Source of the DNA: Mycolicibacterium aichiense
Lineage (GTDB): Bacteria > Actinomycetota > Actinomycetes > Mycobacteriales > Mycobacteriaceae
Direction of reading: 5' to 3'
NCBI RefSeq assembly: GCF_010726245.1
Contig: NZ_AP022561.1
Span: 4,092,001-4,156,000 of the forward strand
Length of the DNA stretch: 64,000 nt
Below, piece after piece: positions 1 to 13,485 of this stretch. The translations under genes and the position numbers were made by a program. The notes beneath the pieces are model-generated. The model worked only from the letters and a program-made list of their open reading frames with translations, was not told the origin of the DNA and searched no databases. Position 1 is the stretch's first letter, and each line of letters starts with the position of its first letter.

Positions 1-3000
1 TCCGACACCGCGGCCCGCCACATACAGTTCACCGACCACGCCCTCCGGCACCGGCTGCAACCGGTCGTCGAGGACGAACAGGGCGACGGTCGGCGGCGGC
101 GCTCCGATCGGCACCTCGGCGCCGACCACCAAGGGCGCACTCATCGACGCATACACGGTGACTTCGGTTGGGCCGTAAGCATTGATCACCACGCGGCCGG
201 GTGCCCACTGTTCCACCACCTCCGGCGGACAGGCTTCACCGCCCAGCAGCAGCGCCACCGATTCGAGCCCCTGCGGGCGCAGCGCGGCGACCGCCGACGG
301 GGTCTGGGTGAGAACGTTGACGCGATCACGGACCAGCAGCGCGTGGAAGTCGTCGGGCGAACGGACCACCGCGTCGGGTACCACCAGTAGCCGCCCGCCA
401 CCGAGCAGTGCGGCCCAAATCTCCCATACCGAGAAGTCGAAGGCATAGGAGTGGCACTGCGTCCACACCTGATCGGGCGGAAGTGCGGGATGGGCAGAAG
501 CCGCCAGGTGGGCCAGGTTGCGGTGGCTCAGCGCAACGCCTTTGGGTGTTCCGGTGGTGCCCGACGTGTAGATCAGGTAGGCGATGTTGTCCGGGTCCGG
601 TGGCGGCGGCGCCGCCGCGGACTGACGGGCCACGGCCGGATCGTCGATGTCGACGACCGCGACATCGTGCCCGTGCAGCCGGGGCCGTAGCTCGGCCGTG
701 GTCACGACGAGGACCGGCGCGGCATCGCCGAGCATGAATTCGATGCGGGCTTCAGGCAGCGCGGGATCGATGGCGAGGTAGGACGCGCCGATCTTCAGCG
801 CGGCCAGCATCACGACGACGGCCTCGGCCGAGCGGTCCATGAACAACGCCACGCAGTCGCCGGCGCCGACACCTTTGCCGGACAGCAGGTATGCGAACCG
901 GTTTGCCGCCTCCTCCAGCTCCCGGTAGGTCATGGACACGTCGCCGGACGTCAGTGCGACGGCTGTCGGTGCGCGGCCAACCCGTTCGGCGAACAGCTCT
1001 GGAATCGACACCTCAGCCTGCGTCGGCCTGGTCAACACCGCGCGGTTACCGATCGTGTCGAGGCGGGCACGCTCGGCGGGGTCGAGCACATCGATTGTGG
1101 ACACCCGTCGGGTCGGCTCGGCCGTCATGGCAACCAGTACGCGGTGCAGTCGCGCGACCAACGTCTCGATGGTGGCGGCGTCGAAGACGTCGGTGCGGAA
1201 CTCCACCATCCCGGCGATCCCGGTGGGCGCGCCGTCGTGGGTCAACCGTTCGCTCAACGAGAACGCGAGATCGACACGCGCAGTGTGGGTGTCGAGCGGG
1301 AGCTGGGTGACCTGCAGGTCCCCCAGAGCCATGGCGATGTCGTCGCTGGTCTCCCCCGGCAGGTTCCGCCAGGCCAGCATCACCTGGACCAGCGGATGAT
1401 GGTTGAGCGACCGCGTCGGATTGATCCGCTCGACGACGGCTTCGAACGGCACGTCTTGGTGTTCGTAGGCTGCGAGGCTGCGAGTCCGCACCTGATCCAG
1501 CAGGTCCGCGACGGTGGGGTCACCGCCGACGTCGACGCGCAGCACCAGGGTGTTGACGAAGAACCCGATCAGGTCGTCGAGGGCGGGATCTCGCCGGCCG
1601 CCGATCGGAAATCCCACCGCCACATCGGTGCTCGCGCTGAGCTTGCCAAGCAGTAGTGCCAGCGCGGCCTGGATCAGCATGAAGCTGGTCGCATTGTGTT
1701 CGCGGGCTACCTGGGTGATCCGCTCCTGTAATTCGACGGGCCACTGCCACGACGTGGTGGCGCCACGTTGATCGGCCACCGGCGGGTATGGCCTGTCAGT
1801 CGGAAGCTCGAGCCGTTCGGGCATGCCGGACAACGCATCTTGCCAGTACGCCAGTTGGGCATTGATCAGGCTGTTGCTGTCGTCCAGGTCACCGAACTGC
1901 GCGCGCTGCCAGAGCGTGTAATCGACGTATTGCACTGGTAATTCGGCCCACATCGGGTTCAGGCCCGCACTGCGGCAGACATAGGCCACGCCCAGATCAC
2001 GCACCATCGGGTCCATCGACAAGCCGTCTGCGGCGATGTGGTGCGCCACGGCCACCACCACGTGGTCGCTCTCGCTGATCCGGAACAGTCGTGCCTGCAT
2101 GGGAATCTCGACGGCAAGATCGAAGGCGTGCAGTGCGACAGCACTGACTGCGTCGTCCAGCTGGGCCGACGTCCAGGCGGCCGCATCAATGACCTCCCAT
2201 CCGAAGTCCGCCTGCTGCGCTGGTATCACCACCTGCTGAGGCACCCCGTCAGGTGCGGCGAACACGGTGCGCAGGCTTTCGTGGCGACCCACCACGTCAG
2301 CCAGCGCCGCGCCCAACGCGTCGACATTGAGGTGCCCTTGAAGCCGCAGACCGACTGCCATGTTGTACGTCGGTGAGGGCCCCTGTAATTGATCCAGGAA
2401 CCACAATCGGTTCTGCGAGAACGACAATGGGATCGCCTCAGGGCGCTCCATCGGCACCAGCGGCGACAACCTGTTGTCTTCTCCGCCGATGCGAAGCGCC
2501 AGTTGCGCGACCGACGGAGCCTCGAACAACGTTCGCACCGACAGCCGGGTGTTCATTCCGGTGTTCACCGCGGCGATCAGGCGCATTGCCGACAGCGAGT
2601 CGCCGCCGAGATCGAAGAATGAGTCGTCCACGCCGACCCGTTGCACGCCAAGCACGTTGGCGTAGATGCCGACCAAGATCTCCTCAACCGCGGTCGTCGC
2701 TGCGCGGTAGGAATCGGTATCGACGAACTCCGGCGCGGGCAGGGCGCGCCGGTCGAGTTTGCCGTTCACTGTCAGCGGCAGCGTGTCGATCGCCATGATC
2801 GCGGCCGGAACCATGTACTCCGGGATGCGCTCGGCCATCGCCGCGCGGACAGCTACGGGATCGGCTGACCCGGTGATATAGCCGACCAGTCGCTTCTCGC
2901 CCGGTCGGTCCTCGCGGGCGATCACCACCGCCTGCTCGACCCCGTCCACCGCGGCGAGTGCGGCCCGGACTTCGCCGAGTTCGATGCGATACCCGCGGAT

Positions 3001-6000
3001 CTTGACCTGTTCGTCGGCGCGCCCCACGTACCGCAGTTCGCCGTCGGCACCCCACCACACCAGATCGCCGGTGCGATACATCCGCTGACCGGGCGGCCCG
3101 AACGGGCATGCGACGAAACGGGACGACGACAAGCCCGGGCGACGCCAATAGCCCAAACCAGCCTGCGGCCCGGCCACGTAGAGATCACCGACCACACCGT
3201 CCGGAACCGGTTTCAACCATTGGTCGAGGACGAAGAACGCCAGATCGTCCAACGGCCCCCCGACGGGGCTCACATCGGAATCGCCCGCGATATCCGCGTG
3301 CACGATCTCGCGGAACGATGCGTGTACGGCGGTCTCGGTGGTGCCGTACAGGTTGAGCAAGCGCGGGGTGTCCGGGTGGTTGGCAAGCCACGGTCGGAGA
3401 CGTTGCGGCTCAAGGGCTTCGCCGGCGAAGATCACCGCGCGCAGATTGAGCTCACGTCCGACCTCGGGCCGCAGCGTATCGGCGGTCTGCAACGCATAGA
3501 ACGCCGACGGCGTCTGGGACAGCACGCTGACCTGTTCTGCGGCCAGCAGCGCATGAAACTCCTCGGGTGCGCGAGCCACCGATTCTCCCACCACCACCAG
3601 CCGTCCGCCATACAGCAGCGCACCCCACATCTCGCACACCGAGACGTCGAAGGCCAGTGAGTGCCAGAGCGACCAGACCTGTTCTGCCATCGCGATCTTG
3701 GTGTCCATCGCCGCCAGCAGCTGGGTGACGTTCTGGTGGGTGATCGCCACACCCTTGGGAATTCCCGTGGTGCCCGAGGTGTAGATCAGATATGCGATGT
3801 CTTCGGGCACCGGGCCCGGTAACGGGATGCTCGGGCAGTCCGCTACCGCAGGGTCATGCACGTCGATGATCGGTAGGCCGTGGCCGTCGAGGCGCTCGGC
3901 GAGCTGCGGGGTGGTGATCGCCGCGACAGGCGCAGCGTCGCCGAGTACCAGCTGCATCCGCGCGGACGGTGCGGCCGGGTCGATCGGAACGTAGGCTGCG
4001 CCCGTCTTGAGGACCGCCAAAATCGACACGATCGCCTCTGCAGAGCGCGGCACCAGCAGTGCCACCCGCTGCCCGGGACCAATCCCCTTGCCGACCAGCA
4101 GATGTGCGAAGCGGTTTGTAGCCTCGTCCAGCTCTCGGTAGGTGAGTGAATGCTCGCCGCACGTCAACGCCACCGTGTCCGGAGCACGCGCCACCTGCGC
4201 GGCGAACAACGCCGGAATCGACCTGGTGGGCACCGGCTCCGCGAGAGCGTTCCGGTTGCTCCACTGGTCCACTCGGGCGTGCTCGGCGTCGTCGAGTACG
4301 TCGATCAAAGACAGCGGACGGTCGGGATCGGCGATCATCGCTGCCAATACCCGCTTCAGCCGCTCGATCAGCGTCGTGATCGCGGCCGCGTCGAAGAGGT
4401 CGGTGTCGTACTCGACTCGCAAGTGCAGATCGTCACCGGGGATCGCTTGCATCGCCAGCGGATAATGGTTGTATTCGCGGTGCGCGAAGTTCGTGACGGA
4501 CAGCCCGTCGGCGCCGGACAGCTTGGCGGCATCGATCGGGTAGTTCTCGTACACGAAGAATGTGTCGAACAAGTGGTCGTGACCGGTTGCACGGTGTATT
4601 TCACTGAGCGCCAGGTGCTCATGATCCAGCGTCTGCGCATGAGAGTTCTGCAGCTGGTGTAGCAGTTCGGTCGTGGTTGTCGCCGCGGTGATCGTTGCCC
4701 GCACCGGCACCGTGTTGATCAACAGACCCACCATCGAGTGGGCTCCCAAAACCTCATCGGGACGCCCCGACACGGTCGTGCCGAATGCCACATCACGCTG
4801 TCCCGTCAGGGACATCAACACCCGCGCGAAGGCGCTCTGCAGCACCGTACTCACCGTCGTGTGGCGTGAGCGTGCAAGCTCGGCAAGAGCTTTCGTGGTG
4901 TGCCAGGGGACCACGGATGCCACCACCTCGCGGTGCCCGAGGCTCGCCCGGCCTGCGCTGCCGAGCAATGTCGGCGTGTCGAAACCGGCCAGCACCTCAC
5001 CCCACGCCGCGCGCGCGGCGTCGAGGTCGCGGCCGGACAGCCAGCTCACGAACCGCCGATACGGCGCGGCCGGAGGTAACCGCTGCCCGTAGTAGCTGGC
5101 GAACACCTCGCCGAGCAGAATGGGAAGCGACCAACCGTCCAGGACGATGTGGTGGTTGGTCAACACAAACCGGTATTGATCTGCTGCCGTCCGAATCAGC
5201 GCCGCACGGAATGACGGCTGAGTGGCCAACTCGCACACCGCACTACGTTCCGCGGCACAGATCTGTGCTATCAGCTCCCCGACGTCGCCACCGGCGGTGG
5301 CCAAGTCGAAGTACTGCCACGGCACCGCCGGGTCCGCCGGAATGATCTGCACCGGTTCGGCGAACTTCTGCGAGAATCGCGCCGCCACGTTCGGGTGCCG
5401 CGCGACGACGTCCTGCACCGCTGCCTGCAGCCGCTCCTCGTCCAGGGGACCAGTCAAACTGACATACAGCTGCACCGCGTACACGTCGTCGCCGCCCAGA
5501 GCCGCACTGGCATGGAACAGCAGTCCCTGCTGCAAAGGGGTCAGCGGCAGCACGTCGGCTATCCGGAAGCTGCCGCCGGCACCGGTCGAGGTGTTCTTGG
5601 CGACGACAGGAGTCGGCACGGGTGTGGCGGCTGCCGGTGTCGACGCAACCTCGTCGCCTGCGATCACGGCGGCCAATTGCGCAACGGTCGGGGCGTCGAA
5701 CAGGGCTCGCACCGAAAGGCGGGTGTTCACTCCGGCATTCACCGCCGCGATCAGACGCATCGCCGACAGCGAATCACCGCCCAGGTTGAAGAACGAGTCG
5801 TCCACGCCGACGCGCTGCACACCCAGTACCTGCACATAGATGCCGACCAGGATTTCCTCGACCGCCGTTGTCGGTGCGCGGTAATGGCTGACGTCCTGAA
5901 ACTCCGGCGCCGGCAACGCTTTTCGGTCGAGCTTTCCGTTGACCGTCAGCGGCAGCGCATCGATCACCATGAGCGCTGCGGGCACCATGTATTCGGGTAG

Positions 6001-8676
6001 TCGCTCGGCCAGCGCCGAACGCAGTGCTGCAGGTTGGGCTGTCCCGACGACGTAACCCACCAGCCGCTTCTCGCCGGGACGGTCTTCGCGGGCGATCACC
6101 ACCGCCTGGTCGACCCCGTCGAGGCCGGCCAGCACCGAGCGGACCTCACCGAGCTCGATGCGGAAGCCGCGGATCTTCACCTGCTCGTCGGCGCGACCCA
6201 CATAGCGCAGCTGGCCGTCCGCGCCCCACCACGCCAGATCGCCGGTGCGATACATGCGTGTTCCCGATCCGCCGAACGGGCAGGCCACAAAGCGGGACGC
6301 GGTCAACCCCGCGCGGCCCGAGTAGCCGACACCGACACCGCGGCCTGCCACGTACAACTCACCGATCGAGCCGGGCGGCACCGGCCGTAGCCAGCCGTCG
6401 AGAAGGAACAGTGCCGCCCCCGCGATGGGTGGCCCGATCGGCACCGGCCCGGAGTCGGCGGCCAGCGGTGCACTCAATGCGACGTCGACCGTCGTCTCGG
6501 TGGGGCCGTAGGCGTTGATCATCACCCGTCCGGGCGCCCACTGATCCGCCAGCTCGGTCGGGCAAGGTTCGGCTCCGATGATCAGCGCCACCGACTCCAG
6601 TGCCGCGGGCGACAACATCCCCACTTCGGACGGAGTGGTGCTGAATACGCTTACGCCCTCGGAAACCAGCAGTCTCTGAAGGTCTTCCGGCGCGCGGGCC
6701 ACCGACTCCGGCACCACCACGAGGCGGCCACCGCCCAGCAGCGCGCCGAAGATCTCCTGGACCGAGACGTCGAATCCATAAGAGCGGCACTGCGACCACA
6801 CCCGTGTCGGTGGAAGGGCTGCCGCGTGCAGCGAGTCCATCAGCTGCGCAACGTTGCGATGGGTGATGGCCACGCCCTTGGGGACCCCGGTGGTTCCCGA
6901 GGTGTAGATCAGGTAGGCGATGTCCTCCGGTGTCGGTCCGACGAGGTCGGTTCCGGGCTGATGATCGAGAGCCGGGTCATTCACGTCGATCAGCCGTATG
7001 TTGTGTCCCGCCAACCGCTGGGCCAACGCGGAGTTGGTGATCGCCGCCGCCGGCTCGGCGTCAGCCAGCACCAACTCCATCCGGGCCGACGGTGCGGCCG
7101 GGTCGATCGGCACATACGCCGCCCCGGTCTTGAGCACCGCCAGAATCGATACGATTGCATCCGCCGATCGCGGCAAGAGAATCGCCACTCGCTGACCTGG
7201 ACCAATACCCTTGTCCGCCAGAACATATGCGAGTCTGGTGGCAGCAGCGTCGAGCTCGCGGTAGGTCATCGTACGGCCGTCGAAGGTCAGCGCAGGCGCC
7301 TCCGGGGTACGCGCCACCTGCGCCGCGAACAACTCGGGGATCGACGGCGGCGGGGGTACCGGCTGAGCCAGTACCGCGCGATTGCTCCAGCCATCGAGTC
7401 TGGCGCGCTCGTCATCGGTCAGCAGGTCCAGAGTCGACAACGCCCGCTCGGGATCGGCGATCATCGCCGCCACCACGCGCGTGAGCCGCCCGACCAGAGC
7501 GTCGATGCCCGCCGCGTCGAACACGTCGGTGTCGTACTCGACGCGCAGTGTCAGCTCGTCACCCGGAATTGCCTGAACCGACAGCGGATAGTGGTTGGTC
7601 TCGTGGTGGGCAAACGTCGTCACGGACAATCCGTCGCTGCCGGAGAGCGTGGCCGCGTCGATCGGGTAGTTCTCGTAGACGAAGAAGGTGTCGAACAGCT
7701 GATCCATGCCGGTGAGACGGTGAATCTCGCTCAGCGCCAGGTGTTGGTGGTCCAGCGTCTGGGCATGATCACTCTGCACCTGCCCCAACAGATCAGCGGT
7801 GGTGGTCGTCGCATCGATGCCGACCCTCACCGGCACCGTGTTGATGAGCAGGCCTACCATCGCGTCCGCGCCGAACACCTCGTCCGGCCGGCCGGACACT
7901 GTCGTGCCGAAGACGACGTCGCGCTGACCGGTCAGTGCCATCAGCACCCGGGCGTAGGCGCCCTGCAGCACGGTGCTCACTGTCGTGTGACACGAACGCG
8001 CCACCTCACCCAACGCCCTGGTGGTGTCCTCGGACAGCTGGAAAGAGGCGATCGCGCGTCCGCCGGGTTCCCGCCCCGCTGGCCCGACCATCGTCGGAGT
8101 CTCGACCCCTGCCAGCACCTCACGCCACGCCGCGCGAGCCGCGTCGAGGTCACGGCCCGTCAACCAGCTGACGAACCGGCGGTACGGCGGCGCCGGGGGC
8201 AGCCGCTGCCCGTAGTAGCTGGCGAACACCTCGCCCAACAGGATCGGCAGCGACCACCCATCGAGCACGATGTGATGGTTGGTGAGCACGAACTGATACT
8301 CATCGGCCGCGGTCCGGACCAGTGCTGCCCGAAACGCCGGCTGATTTCCCAACTCGCACACCGCGACTCGTTCTGCAGCATAAAGCTCCGTGAGCTGGTC
8401 TTCGGTATCGAGCTCCACATACTGCCAGGGCACCACCGGATCAGCCGGAATGACCTGCACGGGCTCGGCGAATTTCTGCGAGAACCGGGCCGCCAGATTG
8501 GGATGCCTGGCCACCACCGCCTGCACCGCGTCGTGCAACCGCTGCGGGTCCAGCGGACCGCTCAAGCCGACGTACAGCTGCACAGCGTAGACATCGTCGC
8601 CACCCTGAGCCGCACTGGCGTGAAAGAACAACCCCTGCTGCAGCGGAGTCAGCGGTAAAGCATCAGCTATCCGCAT
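1..8676 (-). CDS. multi-module non-ribosomal peptide synthetase, 3' end outside window
   Basis: At least 2,892 residues are visible, open to the left edge. Domain order: C (about 5-440, HHIVLDG near 135), A (YTSGTTG near 592), T (GGDS near 968); C (about 1040-1470, HHIVLDG near 1176), A (near 1630), T (near 2026); C (from about 2085, HHIAADG near 2213) and an A domain cut after its GELYVAG motif. No epimerization domain lies between these modules. The first two C domains open with LPLTPLQQG, resembling the D-L type; the third opens with [10 protein letters not shown], the L-L type. Specificity residues read by manual alignment to GrsA are D-V-Q-S-I-G-A-V-D, D-V-C-S-I-A-L-V-H and D-F-W-T-L-G-A-V-Y; I cannot assign amino acids to them. 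The ATG start at 8676 overlaps the end of the preceding NRPS by 14 bases, so the pair is co-translated and acts in sequence. Termination domains lie outside the window. Confidence 0.93.
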   Translation of the reverse strand, partial: MRIADALPLTPLQQGLFFHASAAQGGDDVYAVQLYVGLSGPLDPQRLHDAVQAVVARHPNLAARFSQKFAEPVQVIPADPVVPWQYVELDTEDQLTELYAAERVAVCELGNQPAFRAALVRTAADEYQFVLTNHHIVLDGWSLPILLGEVFASYYGQRLPPAPPYRRFVSWLTGRDLDAARAAWREVLAGVETPTMVGPAGREPGGRAIASFQLSEDTTRALGEVARSCHTTVSTVLQGAYARVLMALTGQRDVVFGTTVSGRPDEVFGADAMVGLLINTVPVRVGIDATTTTADLLGQVQSDHAQTLDHQHLALSEIHRLTGMDQLFDTFFVYENYPIDAATLSGSDGLSVTTFAHHETNHYPLSVQAIPGDELTLRVEYDTDVFDAAGIDALVGRLTRVVAAMIADPERALSTLDLLTDDERARLDGWSNRAVLAQPVPPPPSIPELFAAQVARTPEAPALTFDGRTMTYRELDAAATRLAYVLADKGIGPGQRVAILLPRSADAIVSILAVLKTGAAYVPIDPAAPSARMELVLADAEPAAAITNSALAQRLAGHNIRLIDVNDPALDHQPGTDLVGPTPEDIAYLIYTSGTTGVPKGVAITHRNVAQLMDSLHAAALPPTRVWSQCRSYGFDVSVQEIFGALLGGGRLVVVPESVARAPEDLQRLLVSEGVSVFSTTPSEVGMLSPAALESVALIIGAEPCPTELADQWAPGRVMINAYGPTETTVDVALSAPLAADSGPVPIGPPIAGAALFLLDGWLRPVPPGSIGELYVAGRGVGVGYSGRAGLTASRFVACPFGGSGTRMYRTGDLAWWGADGQLRYVGRADEQVKIRGFRIELGEVRSVLAGLDGVDQAVVIAREDRPGEKRLVGYVVGTAQPAALRSALAERLPEYMVPAALMVIDALPLTVNGKLDRKALPAPEFQDVSHYRAPTTAVEEILVGIYVQVLGVQRVGVDDSFFNLGGDSLSAMRLIAAVNAGVNTRLSVRALFDAPTVAQLAAVIAGDEVASTPAAATPVPTPVVAKNTSTGAGGSFRIADVLPLTPLQQGLLFHASAALGGDDVYAVQLYVSLTGPLDEERLQAAVQDVVARHPNVAARFSQKFAEPVQIIPADPAVPWQYFDLATAGGDVGELIAQICAAERSAVCELATQPSFRAALIRTAADQYRFVLTNHHIVLDGWSLPILLGEVFASYYGQRLPPAAPYRRFVSWLSGRDLDAARAAWGEVLAGFDTPTLLGSAGRASLGHREVVASVVPWHTTKALAELARSRHTTVSTVLQSAFARVLMSLTGQRDVAFGTTVSGRPDEVLGAHSMVGLLINTVPVRATITAATTTTELLHQLQNSHAQTLDHEHLALSEIHRATGHDHLFDTFFVYENYPIDAAKLSGADGLSVTNFAHREYNHYPLAMQAIPGDDLHLRVEYDTDLFDAAAITTLIERLKRVLAAMIADPDRPLSLIDVLDDAEHARVDQWSNRNALAEPVPTRSIPALFAAQVARAPDTVALTCGEHSLTYRELDEATNRFAHLLVGKGIGPGQRVALLVPRSAEAIVSILAVLKTGAAYVPIDPAAPSARMQLVLGDAAPVAAITTPQLAERLDGHGLPIIDVHDPAVADCPSIPLPGPVPEDIAYLIYTSGTTGIPKGVAITHQNVTQLLAAMDTKIAMAEQVWSLWHSLAFDVSVCEMWGALLYGGRLVVVGESVARAPEEFHALLAAEQVSVLSQTPSAFYALQTADTLRPEVGRELNLRAVIFAGEALEPQRLRPWLANHPDTPRLLNLYGTTETAVHASFREIVHADIAGDSDVSPVGGPLDDLAFFVLDQWLKPVPDGVVGDLYVAGPQAGLGYWRRPGLSSSRFVACPFGPPGQRMYRTGDLVWWGADGELRYVGRADEQVKIRGYRIELGEVRAALAAVDGVEQAVVIAREDRPGEKRLVGYITGSADPVAVRAAMAERIPEYMVPAAIMAIDTLPLTVNGKLDRRALPAPEFVDTDSYRAATTAVEEILVGIYANVLGVQRVGVDDSFFDLGGDSLSAMRLIAAVNTGMNTRLSVRTLFEAPSVAQLALRIGGEDNRLSPLVPMERPEAIPLSFSQNRLWFLDQLQGPSPTYNMAVGLRLQGHLNVDALGAALADVVGRHESLRTVFAAPDGVPQQVVIPAQQADFGWEVIDAAAWTSAQLDDAVSAVALHAFDLAVEIPMQARLFRISESDHVVVAVAHHIAADGLSMDPMVRDLGVAYVCRSAGLNPMWAELPVQYVDYTLWQRAQFGDLDDSNSLINAQLAYWQDALSGMPERLELPTDRPYPPVADQRGATTSWQWPVELQERITQVAREHNATSFMLIQAALALLLGKLSASTDVAVGFPIGGRRDPALDDLIGFFVNTLVLRVDVGGDPTVADLLDQVRTRSLAAYEHQDVPFEAVVERINPTRSLNHHPLVQVMLAWRNLPGETSDDIAMALGDLQVTQLPLDTHTARVDLAFSLSERLTHDGAPTGIAGMVEFRTDVFDAATIETLVARLHRVLVAMTAEPTRRVSTIDVLDPAERARLDTIGNRAVLTRPTQAEVSIPELFAERVGRAPTAVALTSGDVSMTYRELEEAANRFAYLLSGKGVGAGDCVALFMDRSAEAVVVMLAALKIGASYLAIDPALPEARIEFMLGDAAPVLVVTTAELRPRLHGHDVAVVDIDDPAVARQSAAAPPPPDPDNIAYLIYTSGTTGTPKGVALSHRNLAHLAASAHPALPPDQVWTQCHSYAFDFSVWEIWAALLGGGRLLVVPDAVVRSPDDFHALLVRDRVNVLTQTPSAVAALRPQGLESVALLLGGEACPPEVVEQWAPGRVVINAYGPTEVTVYASMSAPLVVGAEVPIGAPPPTVALFVLDDRLQPVPEGVVGELYVAGRGVG

Positions 8677-11600
8677 ACTGCCGCTGAAGCTCGTCGATCT
8701 GCTCCTGGGTGAGGCTGGCCGCGATATCCGACGGAGTCAACCCGCCTCCGCCGCCCTGCACATGCGCGCAGATACCGGTCAACGCCTCAAACCACAACTG
8801 GCTCAGCCGATTTACTTGTGCCTGATTGAGTGCCGACGGTGCCCACATCCACTGGGCGGTGAGGATCGGACCCGCGTCGGTGTCCACTGTGCCGGCATTG
8901 AGCTCCAGGGTATGCATCAACGGTATCGGCGGCTTCACGCTCGGACTGATGTTCGCCAGGCCGTCCCAGCAGATCTGCCAGGCGTCCCCGGATGTTTCGG
9001 CGCTCGTCGCGCCCTGGCGGCCCAGATAGTTGAACCCGATCACCGGGTCGGGTGCTTCCAGATCGACCTCGGGGTTGAGATAGCGCAAGGCTCCGTAGTT
9101 CAGGCCTTCGGGCATGGCGCGAAGCTGCTCCTTGGCCGCTTTGACCACCGCGCCGAGCCGCGCGTCGCCGGCAGCCACCTGAGCCCAGGTCAAACCGCCG
9201 ACTTCCAGCGCCACCGGATATTTCGCCGTGAACCAGCCCACTGTTCGCGACAGGTCCACGTCGGCGGCCAAGTCCTCGTCGCGCCCATGCCCCTCGACGT
9301 CAATGGAGATCGGCGCCCCACCGGTTCCCAGGAATTCCGTTGCGGCCAAAGCGAATGCGATCAACAAGATCTCGTGAACGCCGGCATGAAACGCTGCCGG
9401 GACGTCCCCGAGCAGCGCCTTGGTGGTCTCGATGTCAAGCACTGCCGCGAGGTTCCCCGCGGTCACCATCGTGTCCGTAAAGGGATCCACCTGAGGCAAT
9501 GCGGCCGGCGTCGCGGCGATCTTTCGCCACACGTCCGCCTCTGCCACAACACCGGCGCGGTACGCATGCTCAGCGAGCACCGACGCCCACCGAGCAAAGG
9601 ACGTACCCGGCTCGGGCAGCACGACCGGCTCGCCGGCGCGATGCCGGGCCCAGGCGAAGTTCAGGTCCTCCAACAGAATTCGCCACGACACCCCGTCGAT
9701 CGCCAGATGGTGGATGATCGCCACCAGCCGGTTCGTCGAGGTCACCCAGACCGCGCTCAGCATGACGCCGTCCGACGGGTTCAACTGGGTTCCGGCATGA
9801 AGCACTGCGTCGTCGGTGAGTGCGTCGACGGTGTGCAGGCGCGAACGTGCGTCCACCGAACCGGCCTCGGGCACCTCCAGGGACCAGCGGCCATCTTTGT
9901 CACGGTCGACCCGCAGTCGCAGCATTGCATGTCGATCCAGCAGAAGCTGCAGCATCTCGAGCACATCGGCTTCGGTCGTACCCGCCGGCGCCTGGACAAC
10001 CACCGTCTGGTTGAAGTGGGCAACGGGACTACCCGCGGCTTCCAGACTTTCCAGCCAGCGGATGATCGGCGTCGCGATCACTGGACCCACCCCGTCGCCG
10101 GCCAGGTCGGTGTCGGCGTCGATCACCTTGGCCACCTGAGCCAGCCGGGCCACCGTCTGCTCGACGAAAACGTCACGCGGACGGCACAACACGCCCGCGG
10201 CCCGAGCCCGGGCCACCACCTGCATCGAGAGGATGCTGTCCCCGCCCAGCTCGAAGAACGACTCGTCCACCCCGACCCGCTCCAGCCCCAGAACCTGGGC
10301 ATAGATTCCCGCCAGGATCTCTTCGACGGCGTCGCCGGGGGCCCGGTAGGAGTCGACATCCTGATATTCGGGCGCCGGCAGTGCCCGCGTGTCGAGCTTT
10401 CCGTTCACCGTCAGCGGCAGCGCGCCGATCGTGACGACGGCGGATGGAACCATGTAGGCCGGAAGGCGCTCAGCCACGGCCGCACGCACCGCAGCCGGGT
10501 CCGCGGTCCCGGTGATATAGCCGACCAATCGCTTGTCGCCGGGGCGGTCTTCGCGGGCGATCACGACCGCTTGCTCGACGCCCTCCACATCGCCGAGGGC
10601 GGACTGGATTTCGCCGAGTTCGATGCGGTAGCCGCGGATCTTGACCTGCTCATCGGCGCGGCCCACGTACTCGAGTTCGCCGTCTGCTGTCCAGCGCACC
10701 AGGTCGCCGGTCCGATACATCCGGGCGCCCGGCTCCCCGAAAGGGCATGCCACAAACCGGGTTGCCGCCAAGCCGGCGCGGCCGACGTATCCGTAGGCCA
10801 GCCCCGAGCCGGACACGTACAGTTCGCCGACCACGCCTGCGGGAGCGGGCTGCAGCCACCCGTCGAGCACGAAGAAGCCCAGGTTGGCCAGTGGCCGCCC
10901 GATCGGGCTGACCGCGTTGTCAGTGTCGGCCGAAGTGATCTCGCGGAACGACGCGTGCACCGTGGTCTCGGTGATGCCGTACATGTTGATCATCCGCGGT
11001 GATCCCGGGTGATTCTGCAGCCAGGTTCGGAGTCGTTGTGGTTCAAGCGCTTCGCCACCGAACACCACGGCTTTGAGGGATAGGTCACCAGCCGCCGGCG
11101 AGTCGGCGTTCTGCAGTGCGTAGAACGCCGATGGGGTTTGGCTCAGCACCTCTACCCGCTCGGATACCAGCAGGGCGTGGAAGTCTTCCGGCGAACGGAC
11201 CACCGCGTCCGGTACCACCACCACCCGGCCGCCATACAGCAACGCGCCCCAGATCTCCCACACCGAGAAATCGAATGCCAGGGAATGGCATTGGGTCCAG
11301 ACCTGATCGGCCAGCACCATGTCGGCGGCCAGCGCCTCCAACAGCCGGGTGACGTTCTGGTGCGGTATCGGTACGCCCTTGGGGGTTCCCGTGGTGCCCG
11401 ATGTGTAGATGATGTACGCGATGTCATCGGGCTCTGGCCCCCGCAACGCGGTCGCCGGTTGATCGTCGACGGCCGGATCGCTGAAGTCGATGATCAGCAT
11501 GTCGCGTCCGTCAAGGCGTTGGCGCAGATCGGAATTGGTGATCGCGGCGACGGGGGCGGCATCGTCGAGCACGAATTGCATGCGCGCGTCCGGAACCGCC

Positions 11601-13201
11601 GGATCGATGGCGATATATGTCGCGCCCGTCTTCAGGACGGCCAGGATTGCGACGATCGCCTCGGCCGATCGCGGCAGCAACAGTGCCACCCGTCGCCCCG
11701 GGCCCGCGCCGCGCGCCGCCAGGAGGTTGGCCAACCGGTTCGATGTCTCGTCGAGCCGGCGATAGGTCCATGCCTGCTCGCCGTAGCTGAGCGCCACCGC
11801 ATCGGGGACTCGGGCCGCCTGCGCCGCGAAAAGTGTTGGGATCGACGCCGGCGTGCCGAGCTGATCGGTGAGCCCCTCACGATTACCCCAGGAGGCGAGC
11901 CGGTCGCGTTCGGCACCGTCGAGCACGTCGATCGATGACAGGCTTCTGGCCGGGTCCGCAGTCATCGCCACCAGCACCTGCACCAGCCGCCTGGTCACCT
12001 CGGCGGAATCCCACTCCGCGAACAGACGTCCCGAGCCGAGCACGTTGAGATACAACTCCTCCCCCAGCCCGGAGAAGGTGAATCCCGAGCTGCCGGCCAG
12101 ACCCGAGTTGGTCATGGTGGCCGATGCGGGGGCACCGCCGAAGTCCAACGTGAACGCGGCCGGGAAGAAGTTGATCGCCAACCGGGATGCCTGTGAGCCG
12201 CGTTCGAGGGCGTGCACCGGAAATCGCTGGTGCTGCAGCGCTTCTTGCATGCGGGTGTCAACCTGCGTGCAGAAGTCGCGGATCGACGTCCGCGCCGGGG
12301 TGCCGAGCACCAGCGGCACCAGTCCCGCGGCCATGCCAGGCAACGTCTTCAACTCCGGTCGTACCCGCCTGCTGACCGGGAAGTCGAACACCACCTCGGC
12401 ACCCGCCCCGCACCGGCCCCGCACCAGAAGCGCACTCGCCGCGGCGATGACCGCGGTGCGAGGGATGTCCCAGATGTGGGCCAGCTCGTCGACCCGGCGC
12501 AGCACTGCCGAATCCAGCCGGACAGGCGCTGAACGGAAGCCGAGGTCGCTGTCGTCGGGCGACTCCGATCGCTGGTTGCCTGCAACTCCGTCGGCCGGCA
12601 GGTGGTGCGACCAGTACTCCTGGTCGGCGGAGAAGTCGGCGGACGCCTCGTATTCCGCTTCGCAGTCCAGCAGGTCTTTCAGCGAGCCGAAGAACGCGGG
12701 CGGGACGAGGTCGCCGGAGATGGTGGCGGAGTAGATCGATGCGACGCGGTTGACGAGCAACCAGATTCCGGCACCGTCGATGACGATGTGATGGAAGCAT
12801 CCGAACACATAGAACTCGGCAGGCCCGGTTTCGAACAGCGCGTACTTGAACAGCGGGCCGGTGAACGGCATCGTCGTGCGCTGGATCGACAGCGCCGTCT
12901 CCTGCACCTCCCGCTCGGGGTCGTCCGCTCCGCTGAAGTCGTAGAAGTCCAGGTCGATCTCCGGGTAGTCGATCACCCGCTGGAAGACCTTGCCGCCCTC
13001 CTCGAAGAACGCCGCCCTGACCGGTTCGGCTTCTCGCATCGCGCGCGTGAGCGCCCACTCGAAGGCGTCGCGCTCCAGCGCGCCCTCGACTTTCAACAGC
13101 ATGCCGATCTGCCAGTCGGTTGCGGATTGACCCGTTTCCTGTGCCAGCCAGATGTCCAGCTGCGCGCGCGTCAGCGGAAGCGCGTCCTCGTTGAGTTCCA
13201 T
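8663..13201 (-). CDS. single-module NRPS, C-A-T-E, predicted to load threonine
   Basis: This protein of 1,512 residues has a complete module. The C domain (about 1-430, HHIVIDG near 138) opens with [14 protein letters not shown], like starter C domains that attach a fatty acyl chain. The A domain ([11 protein letters not shown] near 597, FDFSVWE near 643) gives specificity residues D-F-W-S-V-G-M-V-H by manual alignment to GrsA, one conservative group away from the classical threonine code. The T domain has LGGDS near 987. The C-terminal epimerization domain (about 1025-1490) has [13 protein letters not shown] and NYGALRYL. Predicted product: N-acyl-D-Thr or D-allo-Thr passed to the downstream NRPS. 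The ATG at 13201 is chosen because GGGAG lies five bases upstream; a TTG at 13219 is possible. It sits 26 bases after mbtH. It corresponds in position to mps genes of GPL loci, but module number and order differ, so no symbol is given. Confidence 0.93.
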   Translation of the reverse strand: MELNEDALPLTRAQLDIWLAQETGQSATDWQIGMLLKVEGALERDAFEWALTRAMREAEPVRAAFFEEGGKVFQRVIDYPEIDLDFYDFSGADDPEREVQETALSIQRTTMPFTGPLFKYALFETGPAEFYVFGCFHHIVIDGAGIWLLVNRVASIYSATISGDLVPPAFFGSLKDLLDCEAEYEASADFSADQEYWSHHLPADGVAGNQRSESPDDSDLGFRSAPVRLDSAVLRRVDELAHIWDIPRTAVIAAASALLVRGRCGAGAEVVFDFPVSRRVRPELKTLPGMAAGLVPLVLGTPARTSIRDFCTQVDTRMQEALQHQRFPVHALERGSQASRLAINFFPAAFTLDFGGAPASATMTNSGLAGSSGFTFSGLGEELYLNVLGSGRLFAEWDSAEVTRRLVQVLVAMTADPARSLSSIDVLDGAERDRLASWGNREGLTDQLGTPASIPTLFAAQAARVPDAVALSYGEQAWTYRRLDETSNRLANLLAARGAGPGRRVALLLPRSAEAIVAILAVLKTGATYIAIDPAVPDARMQFVLDDAAPVAAITNSDLRQRLDGRDMLIIDFSDPAVDDQPATALRGPEPDDIAYIIYTSGTTGTPKGVPIPHQNVTRLLEALAADMVLADQVWTQCHSLAFDFSVWEIWGALLYGGRVVVVPDAVVRSPEDFHALLVSERVEVLSQTPSAFYALQNADSPAAGDLSLKAVVFGGEALEPQRLRTWLQNHPGSPRMINMYGITETTVHASFREITSADTDNAVSPIGRPLANLGFFVLDGWLQPAPAGVVGELYVSGSGLAYGYVGRAGLAATRFVACPFGEPGARMYRTGDLVRWTADGELEYVGRADEQVKIRGYRIELGEIQSALGDVEGVEQAVVIAREDRPGDKRLVGYITGTADPAAVRAAVAERLPAYMVPSAVVTIGALPLTVNGKLDTRALPAPEYQDVDSYRAPGDAVEEILAGIYAQVLGLERVGVDESFFELGGDSILSMQVVARARAAGVLCRPRDVFVEQTVARLAQVAKVIDADTDLAGDGVGPVIATPIIRWLESLEAAGSPVAHFNQTVVVQAPAGTTEADVLEMLQLLLDRHAMLRLRVDRDKDGRWSLEVPEAGSVDARSRLHTVDALTDDAVLHAGTQLNPSDGVMLSAVWVTSTNRLVAIIHHLAIDGVSWRILLEDLNFAWARHRAGEPVVLPEPGTSFARWASVLAEHAYRAGVVAEADVWRKIAATPAALPQVDPFTDTMVTAGNLAAVLDIETTKALLGDVPAAFHAGVHEILLIAFALAATEFLGTGGAPISIDVEGHGRDEDLAADVDLSRTVGWFTAKYPVALEVGGLTWAQVAAGDARLGAVVKAAKEQLRAMPEGLNYGALRYLNPEVDLEAPDPVIGFNYLGRQGATSAETSGDAWQICWDGLANISPSVKPPIPLMHTLELNAGTVDTDAGPILTAQWMWAPSALNQAQVNRLSQLWFEALTGICAHVQGGGGGLTPSDIAASLTQEQIDELQRQYADS

Positions 13202-13227
13202 CACGACTCCCAGACCCAAACCCTCAA

Positions 13228-13455
13228 CTAGTCAGACGCTCGACTTCCTGCCAACCGATCGCGCAGACTCTTCGGTCGGATGTCGGGCCAGTTCGCTTCG
13301 ATGTATTCCAGGCAGGCAGCGCGATCGGCTTCACCGTGAACGACACGCCATCCGGCAGGGACGTCGGCGAACGCCGGCCACAGGCTGTGTTGTTCCTCGT
13401 CGTTGACCAACACAAAAAAGGCGCCCTCGTCGTCATCGAACGGATTGGTGCTCAC
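13228..13455 (-). CDS. mbtH: MbtH-like NRPS accessory protein
   Basis: This protein of 75 residues has the full MbtH signature: NPFDD at the start, [15 protein letters not shown] in the middle, VPAGW, then [18 protein letters not shown]. MbtH proteins bind adenylation domains and are needed for their folding or activity. The GTG start at 13455 is preceded by GGGAG at five bases and gives the usual family length; a longer in-frame reading to 13563 adds sequence with no family match. It is the first gene of an mbtH-NRPS-NRPS operon. The 287 bases upstream hold the likely promoter and operator elements listed separately. Confidence 0.95.
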   Translation of the reverse strand: MSTNPFDDDEGAFFVLVNDEEQHSLWPAFADVPAGWRVVHGEADRAACLEYIEANWPDIRPKSLRDRLAGSRASD

Positions 13456-13478
13456 CGCGTCTCCCGACACTCTCGTCA

Positions 13479-13484
13479 ATATAG
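13479..13484 (-). promoter_or_regulatory. candidate -10 box for the mbtH-NRPS operon
   Basis: On the minus strand the hexamer TATATT lies 23 bases before the mbtH GTG, leaving room for a short leader with the GGGAG ribosome site. It fits the mycobacterial -10 pattern TANNNT. No good -35 box is seen at the standard spacing, which is common in mycobacteria. It abuts the KstR-like palindrome upstream. Confidence 0.4.
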
Positions 13485-13485
13485 G

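Noticed and set aside
1..8676. Serine-type specificity for the later NRPS modules, as expected for the serine-containing GPL of M. xenopi
   Set aside because: None of the specificity residues read by hand resembles the usual serine code, so the comparison is not supported.
6826..11002. Two very long plus-strand open frames (610 and 746 codons) opposite the NRPS genes
   Set aside because: They are antisense to conserved NRPS domains, have His/Arg/Gln-rich low-complexity composition and match no family. Such frames arise from high GC at third codon positions.
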